From positions 1 through 14,591 of the forward strand of contig SHXF01000108.1 of the NCBI GenBank assembly GCA_009693435.1: a DNA stretch of 14,591 nt, read 5' to 3'. The notes beneath the pieces were generated by a model. The model was given only the letters and a program-made list of their open reading frames with translations, made no database searches and had not been told where the DNA came from. Every line of letters begins with the position of its first letter. Positions within the stretch are counted from its first letter, which is position 1. Source of the stretch: Betaproteobacteria bacterium. GTDB lineage: Bacteria; Pseudomonadota; Gammaproteobacteria; Burkholderiales; SG8-39. A program made the translations under genes and the position numbers. Shown here piece by piece: positions 1-6,474 of the stretch.

Positions 1-326
1 CGCTGATCCACCTGACCGGCGAATTCATCTCGGGCGCGGAGGCCGATCAGATCGGACTGATCTCGCGCGCGGTGGAAGAATCCGAGCTCGAGGCCTATAC
101 GCTAAAGACTGCGTCGCGCATCGCGACCTTCCATCCGGCGGCGCTTGCGTCGGCAAAGATCGCGGTGGAAATGGGCGCCAAACTGCCGCTGCCGGACGCG
201 ATCAAGATGGACCAGCTCGTCGGCGCATGGCAGCAGCTCATGGTCGATCCGGTTGCCCACGTCGAAGAATATCTCGCGTCGCAGGAGGGCGGGCCGAAGT
301 CGGGCTATCGGCGTCCGGATAGCTGA
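1..326 (+). CDS. Enoyl-CoA hydratase/isomerase family protein, C-terminal part (5' truncated)
   Basis: Only the last ~107 codons are in the window; the frame is open from base 3 and ends at TGA 324-326. The visible part begins LIHLTGEFISGAEADQIGLI, which matches the crotonase-fold segment where the helix after the active site carries a 'G..i.a.eA...GLv..vv' pattern. It is followed by the C-terminal helical region (ATFHPAALASAKIAVEMG), which resembles the 'p..al..tK..l' helix of the family. Crotonase-family enzymes act on acyl-CoA thioesters, typically hydrating 2-enoyl-CoA in fatty acid or aromatic acid beta-oxidation. The oxyanion-hole and catalytic Glu regions lie upstream of the window, so hydratase, isomerase or another crotonase activity cannot be distinguished. 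The gene converges on uup. Confidence 0.8.
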   Translation, partial: LIHLTGEFISGAEADQIGLISRAVEESELEAYTLKTASRIATFHPAALASAKIAVEMGAKLPLPDAIKMDQLVGAWQQLMVDPVAHVEEYLASQEGGPKSGYRRPDS

Positions 327-361
327 GGGGCGGGCTGCGTCGGTAACATCAGGCATCTCGA

Positions 362-399
362 CTCCAACCGACGAGCTGTTCTCCAACCAACGAGCTGTT
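362..399. repeat. Two-copy 19-bp tandem repeat in the convergent gap
   Basis: CTCCAACCGACGAGCTGTT (362-380) is followed directly by a second copy (381-399) differing at one base (G to A). It lies between the stop of the enoyl-CoA hydratase gene (326) and the stop of uup (575). It codes for nothing convincing on either strand. It could be a local duplication; no function is evident. Confidence 0.7.
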
Positions 400-528
400 T
401 TAGTAAACGTACACCAGTTGCCCGTAAGCCCTCGCAGATAATGGTCCTGTACATTGCAAAGTTAAAGATTTCTCGTTCTACTACGGGCTGCTGCAGGCGG
501 CGCACGCAACAGTCGCCCATCGGTCACG

Positions 529-570
529 GCAACCGCGGCTCGGTCGCTCCACCCGCATCTGAGCCGTTGC
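529..570 (-). terminator. Possible hairpin downstream of uup
   Basis: Bases 529-541 (GCAACCGCGGCTC) and 561-570 (GAGCCGTTGC) can form a 10-bp stem with a 3-base bulge and a 19-base loop. The hairpin begins 4 bases past the uup stop in the direction of uup transcription. There is no T-tract after it on the minus strand, so it is at best a weak or Rho-assisted terminator. The rest of the 327-574 gap shows nothing recognisable apart from the 19-bp repeat. Confidence 0.25.
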
Positions 571-574
571 GCCG

Positions 575-2494
575 CTACTGCTTCGCCCCCAGTTCTTCCC
601 AGCGCGCCAGTGCGCGCATCAGTTCCTTCTCGATCACGCCATGGCGCTGCTGCAAGGTGGCCGCTTGCGCGGGTTGCCCGCGATAGAGCGCCGGGTCGGC
701 GAGCGCGCGGGTGATGTCGGCCTGTTCCTTTTCCAGGGCGTCGATTTTTTCCGGGATGCCGGCGAGTTCGCGGCTTTCCTTGTAGCTGAGTTTGGGCTTG
801 GGTTTTGCCTGCGCCTTGGGCTGCGCAGCTTGTGTCTCGGTTTTCTTCGCGTCGCGCGCGGCCGCCGCGGCTTCGCTCTTCGATGGCGTCCTGACGCGCA
901 CCCAGTCGCTGTAGCCGCCGGCATATTCCTTCCACAGTCCGTCGTGGTCGCCCGCCGTTTCCTTCGCGATGGTCTGTGTCACCACGTTGTCGAGGAACGC
1001 CCGGTCATGGCTGACGAGGAACAGGGTGCCGGTGTAGTCCTGCAGCAAATCCTCCAGCAGTTCCAGCGTTTCGATGTCCAGGTCGTTGGTTGGCTCATCC
1101 AGCACCAGCACGTTGGCGGGACGGGCGAAGAGGCGCGCCAGCAGCAGCCGGTTACGCTCGCCGCCCGACAAGGACTTCACCGGGGCTCGTGCCCGTTCCG
1201 GCGGGAACAGGAAATCGCCGAGGTAGCTCATCACGTGCTTGCGCGCGCCGTTGATCTCGACGAAGTCGGCGCCGGGGTTGATGGTGTCGATCAGCGAGGC
1301 TTCCTCGTCCAGCACCGCGCGGAACTGGTCGAAGTAGGCGACGGACAGTTTGGTACCGAGGCGCACCTTGCCTGCGTCCGGCTGTTCTTCGCCGAGGATC
1401 ATCCGCAGCAAGGTGGTCTTGCCGCTGCCGTTGGGGCCGATCAGACCGACCTTGTCGCCGCGCAGGATGCGACAGGAGAATCCTTTGACCACCTGATTGT
1501 CGCCATAGGCTTTGTCGACCCCGTCGAGTTCGGCCACCAGCTTGCCGGAGCGTTCGCCTTCCGACAGGCCGAGCTCCACCGTGCCGATGCGCTCGCGCCG
1601 CGCCGCGCGCTCGTTGCGCAGCGCGCCCAGGCGCCGCACCCGACCTTCGTTGCGCGTGCGGCGCGCCTCTATGCCTTTGCGAATCCACACTTCTTCCTGG
1701 GCCAGGACCTTGTCGAACTTGCGGTTGTGGACCGCTTCGGCCTCGAGTTCTTCGATCTTCTGTTGTTGAAACGCGGTGAAGTTTCCCGGGTAATTGCTCA
1801 TCCGTCCGCGGTCGAGTTCGATGATGTCGGTCGCCACCTCATCCAGAAAACGCCGATCATGGGTGATGAACAGCACGCTTCCCGGCAGGGTCCGCACCGT
1901 CTCCTCCAGCCATTCTATGGATGTCACATCGAGGTGGTTGGTCGGTTCGTCCAGCAACAGCAGATCGGGCTCCAGCACCAGCGCGCGCGCCAGGGCGACA
2001 CGCTTTTTCAAGCCACCGGACAAGGCCGAAACCTGGTCGCCCTCGGACAACTGCAGTCGCGTGAGCACGGCTTCAACGCGGTGCTGCACCCGCCAGCCAT
2101 CGCTTGCATCCAGTGCTTCCTGCACCTTATGAAGACGATCGAACAACGCCGGGTCGTCATGCGATTCCGCCAGTTCATGGGTGATCGCGCGATAGTCTAG
2201 GAGCAACTGGGTGGCCTTGCCCAGGCCTTCCGCGACCGTCTCGAACACCGTCAGCCCCGACTTGAATGCGGGCTCCTGCGACACCAGCGCGAGTTTCAGG
2301 TCGGGCGATCCCCACACCTTGCCGTCGTCGGCGACGGCCTGGCCCACGATGATCTTGAGAAGACTGGTCTTGCCGGTGCCGTTGCGGCCGATGAGGCCGA
2401 TACGCTGGCCCGGCTCAATGACCAGGTCGACATGGTCGAGCAGCGGCACATGGCCGTAGGCGAGCGAGACTTCGGAGAGCTGGAGTAGGGGCAT
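575..2494 (-). CDS. uup: ABC-F family ATPase Uup
   Basis: Complete 639-aa soluble protein with two ABC cassettes and no membrane segments. Cassette 1 has Walker A GRNGTGKTS (36-44), signature LSGG (158-161), Walker B LLLLDEPTNHLD and H-switch THDRRF (~211). Cassette 2 has GPNGSGKTT (353-361), LSGGERNR (442-449), VLVLDEPTNDLD (462-473) and SHDRAF (~495). The linker 243-300 is charged and helical, as in ABC-F proteins. After an Ala/Lys/Pro-rich spacer (540-567) comes the KLSYKESRELAGIPEKI... coiled-coil domain typical of Uup, which separates it from EttA and YbiT. Uup-type proteins bind ribosomes and/or branched DNA and limit precise transposon excision. The start is the ATG at 2492-2494, which gives the standard N-terminus; no strong Shine-Dalgarno is visible. 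It is transcribed divergently from the ABC transporter operon. Confidence 0.95.
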   Translation of the reverse strand: MPLLQLSEVSLAYGHVPLLDHVDLVIEPGQRIGLIGRNGTGKTSLLKIIVGQAVADDGKVWGSPDLKLALVSQEPAFKSGLTVFETVAEGLGKATQLLLDYRAITHELAESHDDPALFDRLHKVQEALDASDGWRVQHRVEAVLTRLQLSEGDQVSALSGGLKKRVALARALVLEPDLLLLDEPTNHLDVTSIEWLEETVRTLPGSVLFITHDRRFLDEVATDIIELDRGRMSNYPGNFTAFQQQKIEELEAEAVHNRKFDKVLAQEEVWIRKGIEARRTRNEGRVRRLGALRNERAARRERIGTVELGLSEGERSGKLVAELDGVDKAYGDNQVVKGFSCRILRGDKVGLIGPNGSGKTTLLRMILGEEQPDAGKVRLGTKLSVAYFDQFRAVLDEEASLIDTINPGADFVEINGARKHVMSYLGDFLFPPERARAPVKSLSGGERNRLLLARLFARPANVLVLDEPTNDLDIETLELLEDLLQDYTGTLFLVSHDRAFLDNVVTQTIAKETAGDHDGLWKEYAGGYSDWVRVRTPSKSEAAAAARDAKKTETQAAQPKAQAKPKPKLSYKESRELAGIPEKIDALEKEQADITRALADPALYRGQPAQAATLQQRHGVIEKELMRALARWEELGAKQ

Positions 2495-2514
2495 GGGGGA
2501 CGAGAAAACCAGTG

Positions 2515-2543
2515 AGTATGTCCAATCCGCGAGCGTATGTCAC
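2515..2543 (-). promoter_or_regulatory. Candidate sigma70 promoter of uup
   Basis: Read on the minus strand, GTGACA (2538-2543, 5/6 match to TTGACA), a 17-base spacer and CATACT (2515-2520, 4/6 match to TATAAT) lie just upstream of the uup start. The predicted transcription start is near 2508, giving a leader of roughly 14 bases. The spacing is ideal but the -10 is imperfect, so this is only a candidate. Confidence 0.4.
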
Positions 2544-2547
2544 GGTT

Positions 2548-2585
2548 TGAAGTGTGCGTGTCGCGCTGCGTGAAGTGTGCGTGTC
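2548..2585. repeat. 15-bp direct repeat in the uup / ABC operon divergent region
   Basis: TGAAGTGTGCGTGTC occurs at 2548-2562 and again, identically, at 2571-2585. The period is 23 bp, about two helical turns, so both copies would face the same side of the DNA. The second copy runs into a GTGTCACAC palindrome (2581-2589). The pair lies immediately upstream of the candidate uup -35 box and about 180 bases before the binding-protein gene. It could be a regulator operator, but no regulator gene is in the window to pair with it. No clear promoter for the + strand operon was found in 2586-2768. Confidence 0.5.
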
Positions 2586-2768
2586 ACACCGCGCGGCGGC
2601 AGCCGGCATTCTCCCCACGCCCGCTACCCGACGTGAAATGCCGGTAACATTGCAGTGCGCCGGGACGCGGCTCGTCGCGACTGCCGATGAGCGCATCCGC
2701 CATCTGCCGGATATTTCAACGAAGGAATGTGGACCGGGTGCGGTTCCGCAGGGGAAAAGAGGAAACCC

Positions 2769-3869
2769 ATGAGCAACGATGTCCGTGCGCCTGGCCACCC
2801 GTCCAGCACCCCGTTGGATACCACGCGGCGGCGTTTGCTGGCCGCCGCCCTCGCCGCATCGCTCGCCACAAGATGGGGATTAGTTTCCGCTCAAGCAGGA
2901 AACAAGATCACGATCGCCTATCCGACCCGCTCCGGCGCCGCCTGGCCGATGTACCTGGCGAAGGATGGCGGTTATTACGAGAAGCATGGCCTCAGCGTAA
3001 ACCTGGTGTTCGGTGTGCACCCCGCAGGCATCGCCATGCTCACGAGTAACCAGGCCCACATGACGAATTACGGCATCGACCCGGCCATGATCGCGTCCTC
3101 CCGGGACGGGTCGCTGGTGGCCATGGGCTCGTCCCTGAACAAAGGCAGTTTCGCCCTTATTTCCGGGCCGAAATTCAAGAAGGTCGAGGAACTGAAAGGC
3201 GGCAAGATCGGCGTGGGACGGGTCGGCGATACGCCTTACCATTACACCGTTTCCATGCTCAAGCGCCACGGTCTGGGTCCGCGCGATGTGCAGTGGATCC
3301 CCACTGGTGCCGACGCTGCGGGACGGGTCGCGACGCTGATGGCCGGGCAGATAGACGCTGCGCTTCTGACATCGCCGGGTTATTTCAGGCTGGTCGATAG
3401 CGGTAAATTCCGCCATCTCGCGTTCATCGGCGACTACGACGACATTTTCGTCTCCACTGTGTACCTGTTCCGCAAGGCAACCGTTTCCGCCAACCCGCAG
3501 TTACCCGAACTGATCATCAAGGCGCAGGCCGAGGGGATCAAGCGTTTCTACGAGGACAAGGTGTTCGCCATCAAGAGCTTCGCCTCGCAGAACCCGCGCG
3601 AAGAACCGGTCGATACGGCGCGCGTCTACGACCAGTACGTGAAGAGCCAGGCGCTCGATCGCATTCCGCTGGTGTTGAAGGGCGCGGTGCAGTCGGCGAT
3701 CGACAACCATGCCGAGAGCAATCCTGAATTGAAGACCTACGACTTCCGCCAGATCGTCGACAACAGCGTGGTGCTCAAACTCATACGCGAAGGCTGGTTC
3801 GAAAAACTCTACGGAGCGGCGGTAAAGACCGAGCAGTCCAGAAAAATGCAGGCCGCATTCGGCGCCTGA
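2769..3869 (+). CDS. ABC transporter periplasmic substrate-binding protein (NMT1/SsuA-like)
   Basis: 366-aa exported protein. The start is the ATG at 2769, which has an AGAGGAAA ribosome site (2758-2765) at good spacing. An in-frame ATG at 2727 has its GAAGGA touching the start codon and is less likely. The N-terminus carries TRRRLLAAALAAS (19-31), a twin-arginine-like motif plus hydrophobic segment ending near SAQA (40-43), suggesting Tat or Sec export. The mature part follows the NitT/TauT/SsuA pattern: KITIAYPTRSGAAWPMYLAKDGG, then YYEKHGLSVNLVF, a GGKIGVGRVG strand, and AGQIDAALLTSP. Family members bind sulfonates, taurine, nitrate, pyrimidine precursors or aromatic acids. The ligand cannot be read from the sequence. 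It is the first gene of the candidate operon with an ATPase, a permease and two enzymes. Confidence 0.9.
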   Translation: MSNDVRAPGHPSSTPLDTTRRRLLAAALAASLATRWGLVSAQAGNKITIAYPTRSGAAWPMYLAKDGGYYEKHGLSVNLVFGVHPAGIAMLTSNQAHMTNYGIDPAMIASSRDGSLVAMGSSLNKGSFALISGPKFKKVEELKGGKIGVGRVGDTPYHYTVSMLKRHGLGPRDVQWIPTGADAAGRVATLMAGQIDAALLTSPGYFRLVDSGKFRHLAFIGDYDDIFVSTVYLFRKATVSANPQLPELIIKAQAEGIKRFYEDKVFAIKSFASQNPREEPVDTARVYDQYVKSQALDRIPLVLKGAVQSAIDNHAESNPELKTYDFRQIVDNSVVLKLIREGWFEKLYGAAVKTEQSRKMQAAFGA

Positions 3870-3912
3870 GCCGTGAGCGCCGCATCTCCCGGTTTGGTCA
3901 TGGCCTCGAAGC

Positions 3913-3920
3913 AGGAGGAA
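3913..3920 (+). promoter_or_regulatory. Strong ribosome binding site of the ABC ATPase gene
   Basis: AGGAGGAA, a near-perfect Shine-Dalgarno, lies 6 bases before ATG 3927. It decides the start of the ATPase against the in-frame upstream GTG (3873) and ATG (3900), neither of which has a good site. Confidence 0.8.
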
Positions 3921-3926
3921 GCGCCG

Positions 3927-4733
3927 ATGGGCGCGCCTGCGAAGCTGGTTGTCGAACACCTGAGCTATCGCTACTGGCTGGAACGCGAGGGCCAGGACTT
4001 TGTCGCGCTGGAGGATGTATCGCTGTCTGTGGCGGACGGCGAGTTCGTTTGCCTGGTCGGGCCGAGCGGCTGCGGAAAAACAACCTTGCTGAATCTGATT
4101 GCCGGCTTGCTTCCCCATGAAGAGGGGGGACTGTTCATCAACGGCGATCCGGTCGATGGTCCCGGCACCAATCGCGCCATGGTGTTCCAGCAGGCAAGCC
4201 TGCTGCCGTGGCGCACGGTGCTCGGCAATGTGCGCTATGGCATGGAGATGCAGCGCCGCTTCGGCGAAAAAACCATGGCGGAGCGGGCGCGCGAATTCAT
4301 CGTGCTGGTCGGCCTGGCCGGATTCGAACAGCGCTTTCCCTCTGAATTGTCGGGCGGCATGCAGCAGCGGGTGAACCTCGCCCGGGCGCTGGCGACCGAT
4401 CCGGAGGTGCTGCTGATGGACGAGCCGTTCGCCGCGCTCGACGCGCAGACGCGGGAATTCATGCAATCGGAATTGCTGAAGATCTGGAGCAAGACGCGCA
4501 AGACGGTGCTGTTCATCACCCACCAGATCGACGAAGCATCTTTCCTCGCCGACAGGGTGGTGGTGATGGGGACGCGTCCGGGCCGGATCAAGGCGGCATT
4601 CGACGTGCCCTTCGAGCGGCCGCGAAAACTGGCGCTGAAGCGGGATGCACGATTTCTCGCGCTGGCCGACTCGATCTGGGCGCTGATCGAGGAAGAGGCG
4701 GCACGTTCCGGTCTGATCCGCGCCCCCGACTGA
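3927..4733 (+). CDS. ABC transporter ATP-binding protein (NitT/TauT/SsuB type)
   Basis: 268-aa cytoplasmic nucleotide-binding subunit that powers import through the adjacent permease. Visible motifs are Walker [10 protein letters not shown] (45-53), Q-loop MVFQQ (85-89), ABC signature LSGGMQQR (141-148), Walker [13 protein letters not shown] (161-172) and H-loop THQ (198-200). The '[12 protein letters not shown]' wording is typical of the taurine/sulfonate/nitrate importer ATPases. Length is normal for the family. The chosen start removes 18 residues of a longer frame that begins only 4 bases after the binding-protein stop; the Shine-Dalgarno at 3913-3920 supports ATG 3927. It is 57 bases after the binding-protein gene and 14 bases before the permease gene, so the three are very probably co-transcribed. 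Confidence 0.93.
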   Translation: MGAPAKLVVEHLSYRYWLEREGQDFVALEDVSLSVADGEFVCLVGPSGCGKTTLLNLIAGLLPHEEGGLFINGDPVDGPGTNRAMVFQQASLLPWRTVLGNVRYGMEMQRRFGEKTMAERAREFIVLVGLAGFEQRFPSELSGGMQQRVNLARALATDPEVLLMDEPFAALDAQTREFMQSELLKIWSKTRKTVLFITHQIDEASFLADRVVVMGTRPGRIKAAFDVPFERPRKLALKRDARFLALADSIWALIEEEAARSGLIRAPD

Positions 4734-4747
4734 ATGGATTGACAGCC

Positions 4748-5593
4748 ATGCCTTCATCTGAACCTATTTCTGCGCACGGCGGCCAGTCCTCTGCCGTGGC
4801 TCGCCAGCGACATCCGCGCAGCTTCTTTCAGCGCAATGCGGCGTGGCTGCTCGGCGGCGGCGCGCTCATCGGCGTGCTGGCTATCTGGGAATGCCTGTGG
4901 CTGGCCGACGCGATCTCGCCCTTGTTTTTCTCGGGTCCCTCCGCGGTGGCGAAACGCTTCGTGGTGGAGTTCAACCGTGGCACCCTGATGTCAGATGTGG
5001 CGTACAGCGGGCGCAATTTCCTGGTGGGATTCGGACTTGCCTGCCTGGTCGCTATCCCGCTCGGCGTGGTGCTGGGCTGGTACCGCTACTTCCGGCTGCT
5101 GGTCGATCCGATGCTGTCCGCGTTTTACGCGACGCCGCGCATTGCGTTCATTCCGCTGATCATCATCTGGTTCGGCATCGGCATGTGGTCAAAGGTGTTC
5201 ATCATTTTTCTGGCGTCGCTGTTTCCTATCCTGATCAACACCATCGCGGGTGTGAAGAACATCGATCCGGACCTGCTCAAGGCCTCGCGCGCTTTCTGCG
5301 CGACCGATCGCCAGATCTTCATCACCGTGGCGTTGCCGTATTCCGTGCCGTTCATCCTGGCCGGCGTGCGTCAGGGCGTGGCGCACGGCCTCATCGGGGT
5401 GATCGTCGGCGAGTTGTTTGCCGGCAGCGAGGGTGTCGGCTTCATGATCGCCTTTGCCGGCCAGACTTTTGCGACCGATCTGCTGCTGGTCGGCGTCACC
5501 ATCACCGCCACCGCCGGGATCCTCATCAGCATGCTGGCGGACCGGGTGCAGCAGCACTTTTCAAAGTGGCGTACCAACGAAACAGGCCAATAG
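4748..5593 (+). CDS. ABC transporter permease (NitT/TauT/SsuC type)
   Basis: 281-aa inner-membrane protein of the BPD_transp_1 family. Hydrophobic segments are visible at about 33-53, 90-111, 134-165 (probably two helices), 213-226 and 245-264. The cytoplasmic EAA loop that docks the ATPase is seen at about 173-212: DPDLLKASRAFCATDRQIF, then VALPYSVPFILAGVRQG, with the conserved Gly. The start chosen is ATG 4748; a TTG at 4739 in the same frame is less likely and neither has a strong ribosome site, so translation may be coupled to the ATPase gene ending 14 bases earlier. It forms the transmembrane pore, presumably as a homodimer, for the compound delivered by the upstream binding protein. Confidence 0.92.
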   Translation: MPSSEPISAHGGQSSAVARQRHPRSFFQRNAAWLLGGGALIGVLAIWECLWLADAISPLFFSGPSAVAKRFVVEFNRGTLMSDVAYSGRNFLVGFGLACLVAIPLGVVLGWYRYFRLLVDPMLSAFYATPRIAFIPLIIIWFGIGMWSKVFIIFLASLFPILINTIAGVKNIDPDLLKASRAFCATDRQIFITVALPYSVPFILAGVRQGVAHGLIGVIVGELFAGSEGVGFMIAFAGQTFATDLLLVGVTITATAGILISMLADRVQQHFSKWRTNETGQ

Positions 5594-5602
5594 GAGCAAC
5601 GC

Positions 5603-6298
5603 ATGACCCACCAGAAAGCCGATTCGCATGACCTGGTTGCACGGCTGGCGCGGCTGGACTGCTGCGCCGTGTCCGATGCCATGGACCGGCTCGGCCTGGC
5701 CGGCGTGGTGACCGGTCTTGCGCCGCTCTCGATAGCGCGGCGCATTGCCGGTCGCGTGGTGACGGTGCGGCTCGAGGCAAAGCCGAAGGACGCAGGCGCT
5801 GTACCGCCAGCCGGCCCGCCGCGCCACCTCGGTACCACGGCAATCGAGTCGGCAAATCGCGGCGACATCATCGTGATCGAACAGCGCAGCGGCGTGGATG
5901 CTGGCAGCTGGGGCGGGATATTGACTGTAGCTGCGCGGCTGCGCGGCGTGGCCGGGGTGATCGCCGATGGTCCGGTGCGCGACATTGACGAAAGCCGGCA
6001 GCATGACTTTCCCGTGTACGCACGCGCGACGACGGCCCGTACGGCGCGCGGGCGCATTGTCGAGACGGGCACCAACGTTGCTATCAGAATCGGCGAGGTT
6101 GCGGTCAATCCGGGTGATTACGCCATCGCCGATGGCAGCGCGGTGGTGTTCGTTCCGGCGGCGCAGATCGAGGCGCTGCTGGATGCGGCCGAAGCGATCG
6201 CGGCACGCGAAGCAGCCATGGCGGTCGCGCTGGGCGAGGGCAAGCGGGTTACCGAGGTCATGGGCGCCAGTTACGAACACATGCTGAAGCGGCCATGA
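5603..6298 (+). CDS. RraA-like / HMG-CHA aldolase superfamily protein
   Basis: 231-aa protein of the RraA-like (formerly 'dimethylmenaquinone methyltransferase') family. The fold-specific features are CCAVSDAMDRLGLAGVVTGL near the N-terminus (20-39), GDIIVIE (88-94), a GSWGGILTVAA loop (101-111), and GVIADGPVRDIDE (118-130), whose Arg126-Asp127 matches the substrate and metal-binding R-D of the class II pyruvate aldolases. The C-terminus has VNPGDYAIADGSAVVFVP (168-185). Family members are either metal-dependent aldolases cleaving 4-hydroxy-4-methyl/carboxy-2-oxoglutarate-type acids or RNase E regulators. Its place in an uptake and hydrolase operon favours a catabolic enzyme. An AGGAG site (5592-5596), partly inside the permease stop, lies 6 bases before ATG 5603. 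The stop overlaps the next reading frame as ATGA. Confidence 0.85.
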   Translation: MTHQKADSHDLVARLARLDCCAVSDAMDRLGLAGVVTGLAPLSIARRIAGRVVTVRLEAKPKDAGAVPPAGPPRHLGTTAIESANRGDIIVIEQRSGVDAGSWGGILTVAARLRGVAGVIADGPVRDIDESRQHDFPVYARATTARTARGRIVETGTNVAIRIGEVAVNPGDYAIADGSAVVFVPAAQIEALLDAAEAIAAREAAMAVALGEGKRVTEVMGASYEHMLKRP

Positions 6299-6474
6299 CG
6301 CCTCGGGTTGGAGCGGTCCCGGCGCCGCGAGCTGAAGCGGCCCGGGCGCCGCGGGCTGAAGCGGCTCCGGCGGCACGGGTTGGAGCGGCCCAGGCGCCGC
6401 GGGCTGAAGCGGCTCCGGCGCCGCGGGCTGGTGCGGCCACCAAGCCGCGCAACGACAAAGGAAACGCGCCATGA
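6295..6474 (+). CDS. Candidate 59-aa Ala/Pro/Arg repeat protein bridging the RraA-like and amidohydrolase genes
   Basis: A frame starts at ATG 6295, overlapping the RraA-like stop as ATGA, and stops at TGA 6472-6474, overlapping the amidohydrolase start as ATGA. It begins MTPRVGAVPAPRAEAA and then runs through five 8-residue repeats of the form APRAEAAP with variants (AARVGAAQ, APRAGAAT), ending KPRNDKGNAP. The repeats come from the 24-bp DNA tandem array. No Shine-Dalgarno is obvious (only GAAGCGG), so translation would depend on coupling. It may be a real small protein, a frameshift-derived tail on the RraA-like protein (it lies in the -1 frame), or a chance open frame through a 24-bp repeat. 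No known family was recognised. Confidence 0.35.
   Translation: MTPRVGAVPAPRAEAARAPRAEAAPAARVGAAQAPRAEAAPAPRAGAATKPRNDKGNAP
6303..6446. repeat. Six-copy 24-bp GC-rich tandem repeat
   Basis: Units start at 6303, 6327, 6351, 6375, 6399 and 6423. The core is GCGGGCTGAAGCGGCTCC followed by GGCGCC or a variant. Units 3 and 5 differ at one base; units 1 and 4 share GGGTTGGAGCGG; unit 6 is degenerate at its end. Two plus-strand frames stay open through the array (Ala/Pro-rich, and Arg/Leu-rich), while the third hits TGA. It fills nearly all of the space between the RraA-like stop and the amidohydrolase ribosome site. Slippage could change copy number. Confidence 0.9.

Noticed and set aside
1232..1237. 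CACGTG inside uup as a parS core
   Set aside because: The flanks (GCTCAT and CTTGC) do not resemble parS.
641..2200. 519-codon open frame on the + strand
   Set aside because: It is antisense to the clearly identified uup gene and contains no domain of its own; long antisense frames are common opposite GC-rich genes.
3501..4757. 418-codon open frame on the minus strand
   Set aside because: It lies opposite the ABC binding-protein and ATPase genes, is His/Arg/Gln-rich as expected of a shadow frame, and matches no family.
5561..6472. 303-codon minus-strand frame with Pro/Leu/Gln repeats
   Set aside because: It is opposite the RraA-like gene and the 24-bp array; the repetitive N-terminus is only the reverse reading of the DNA repeat.
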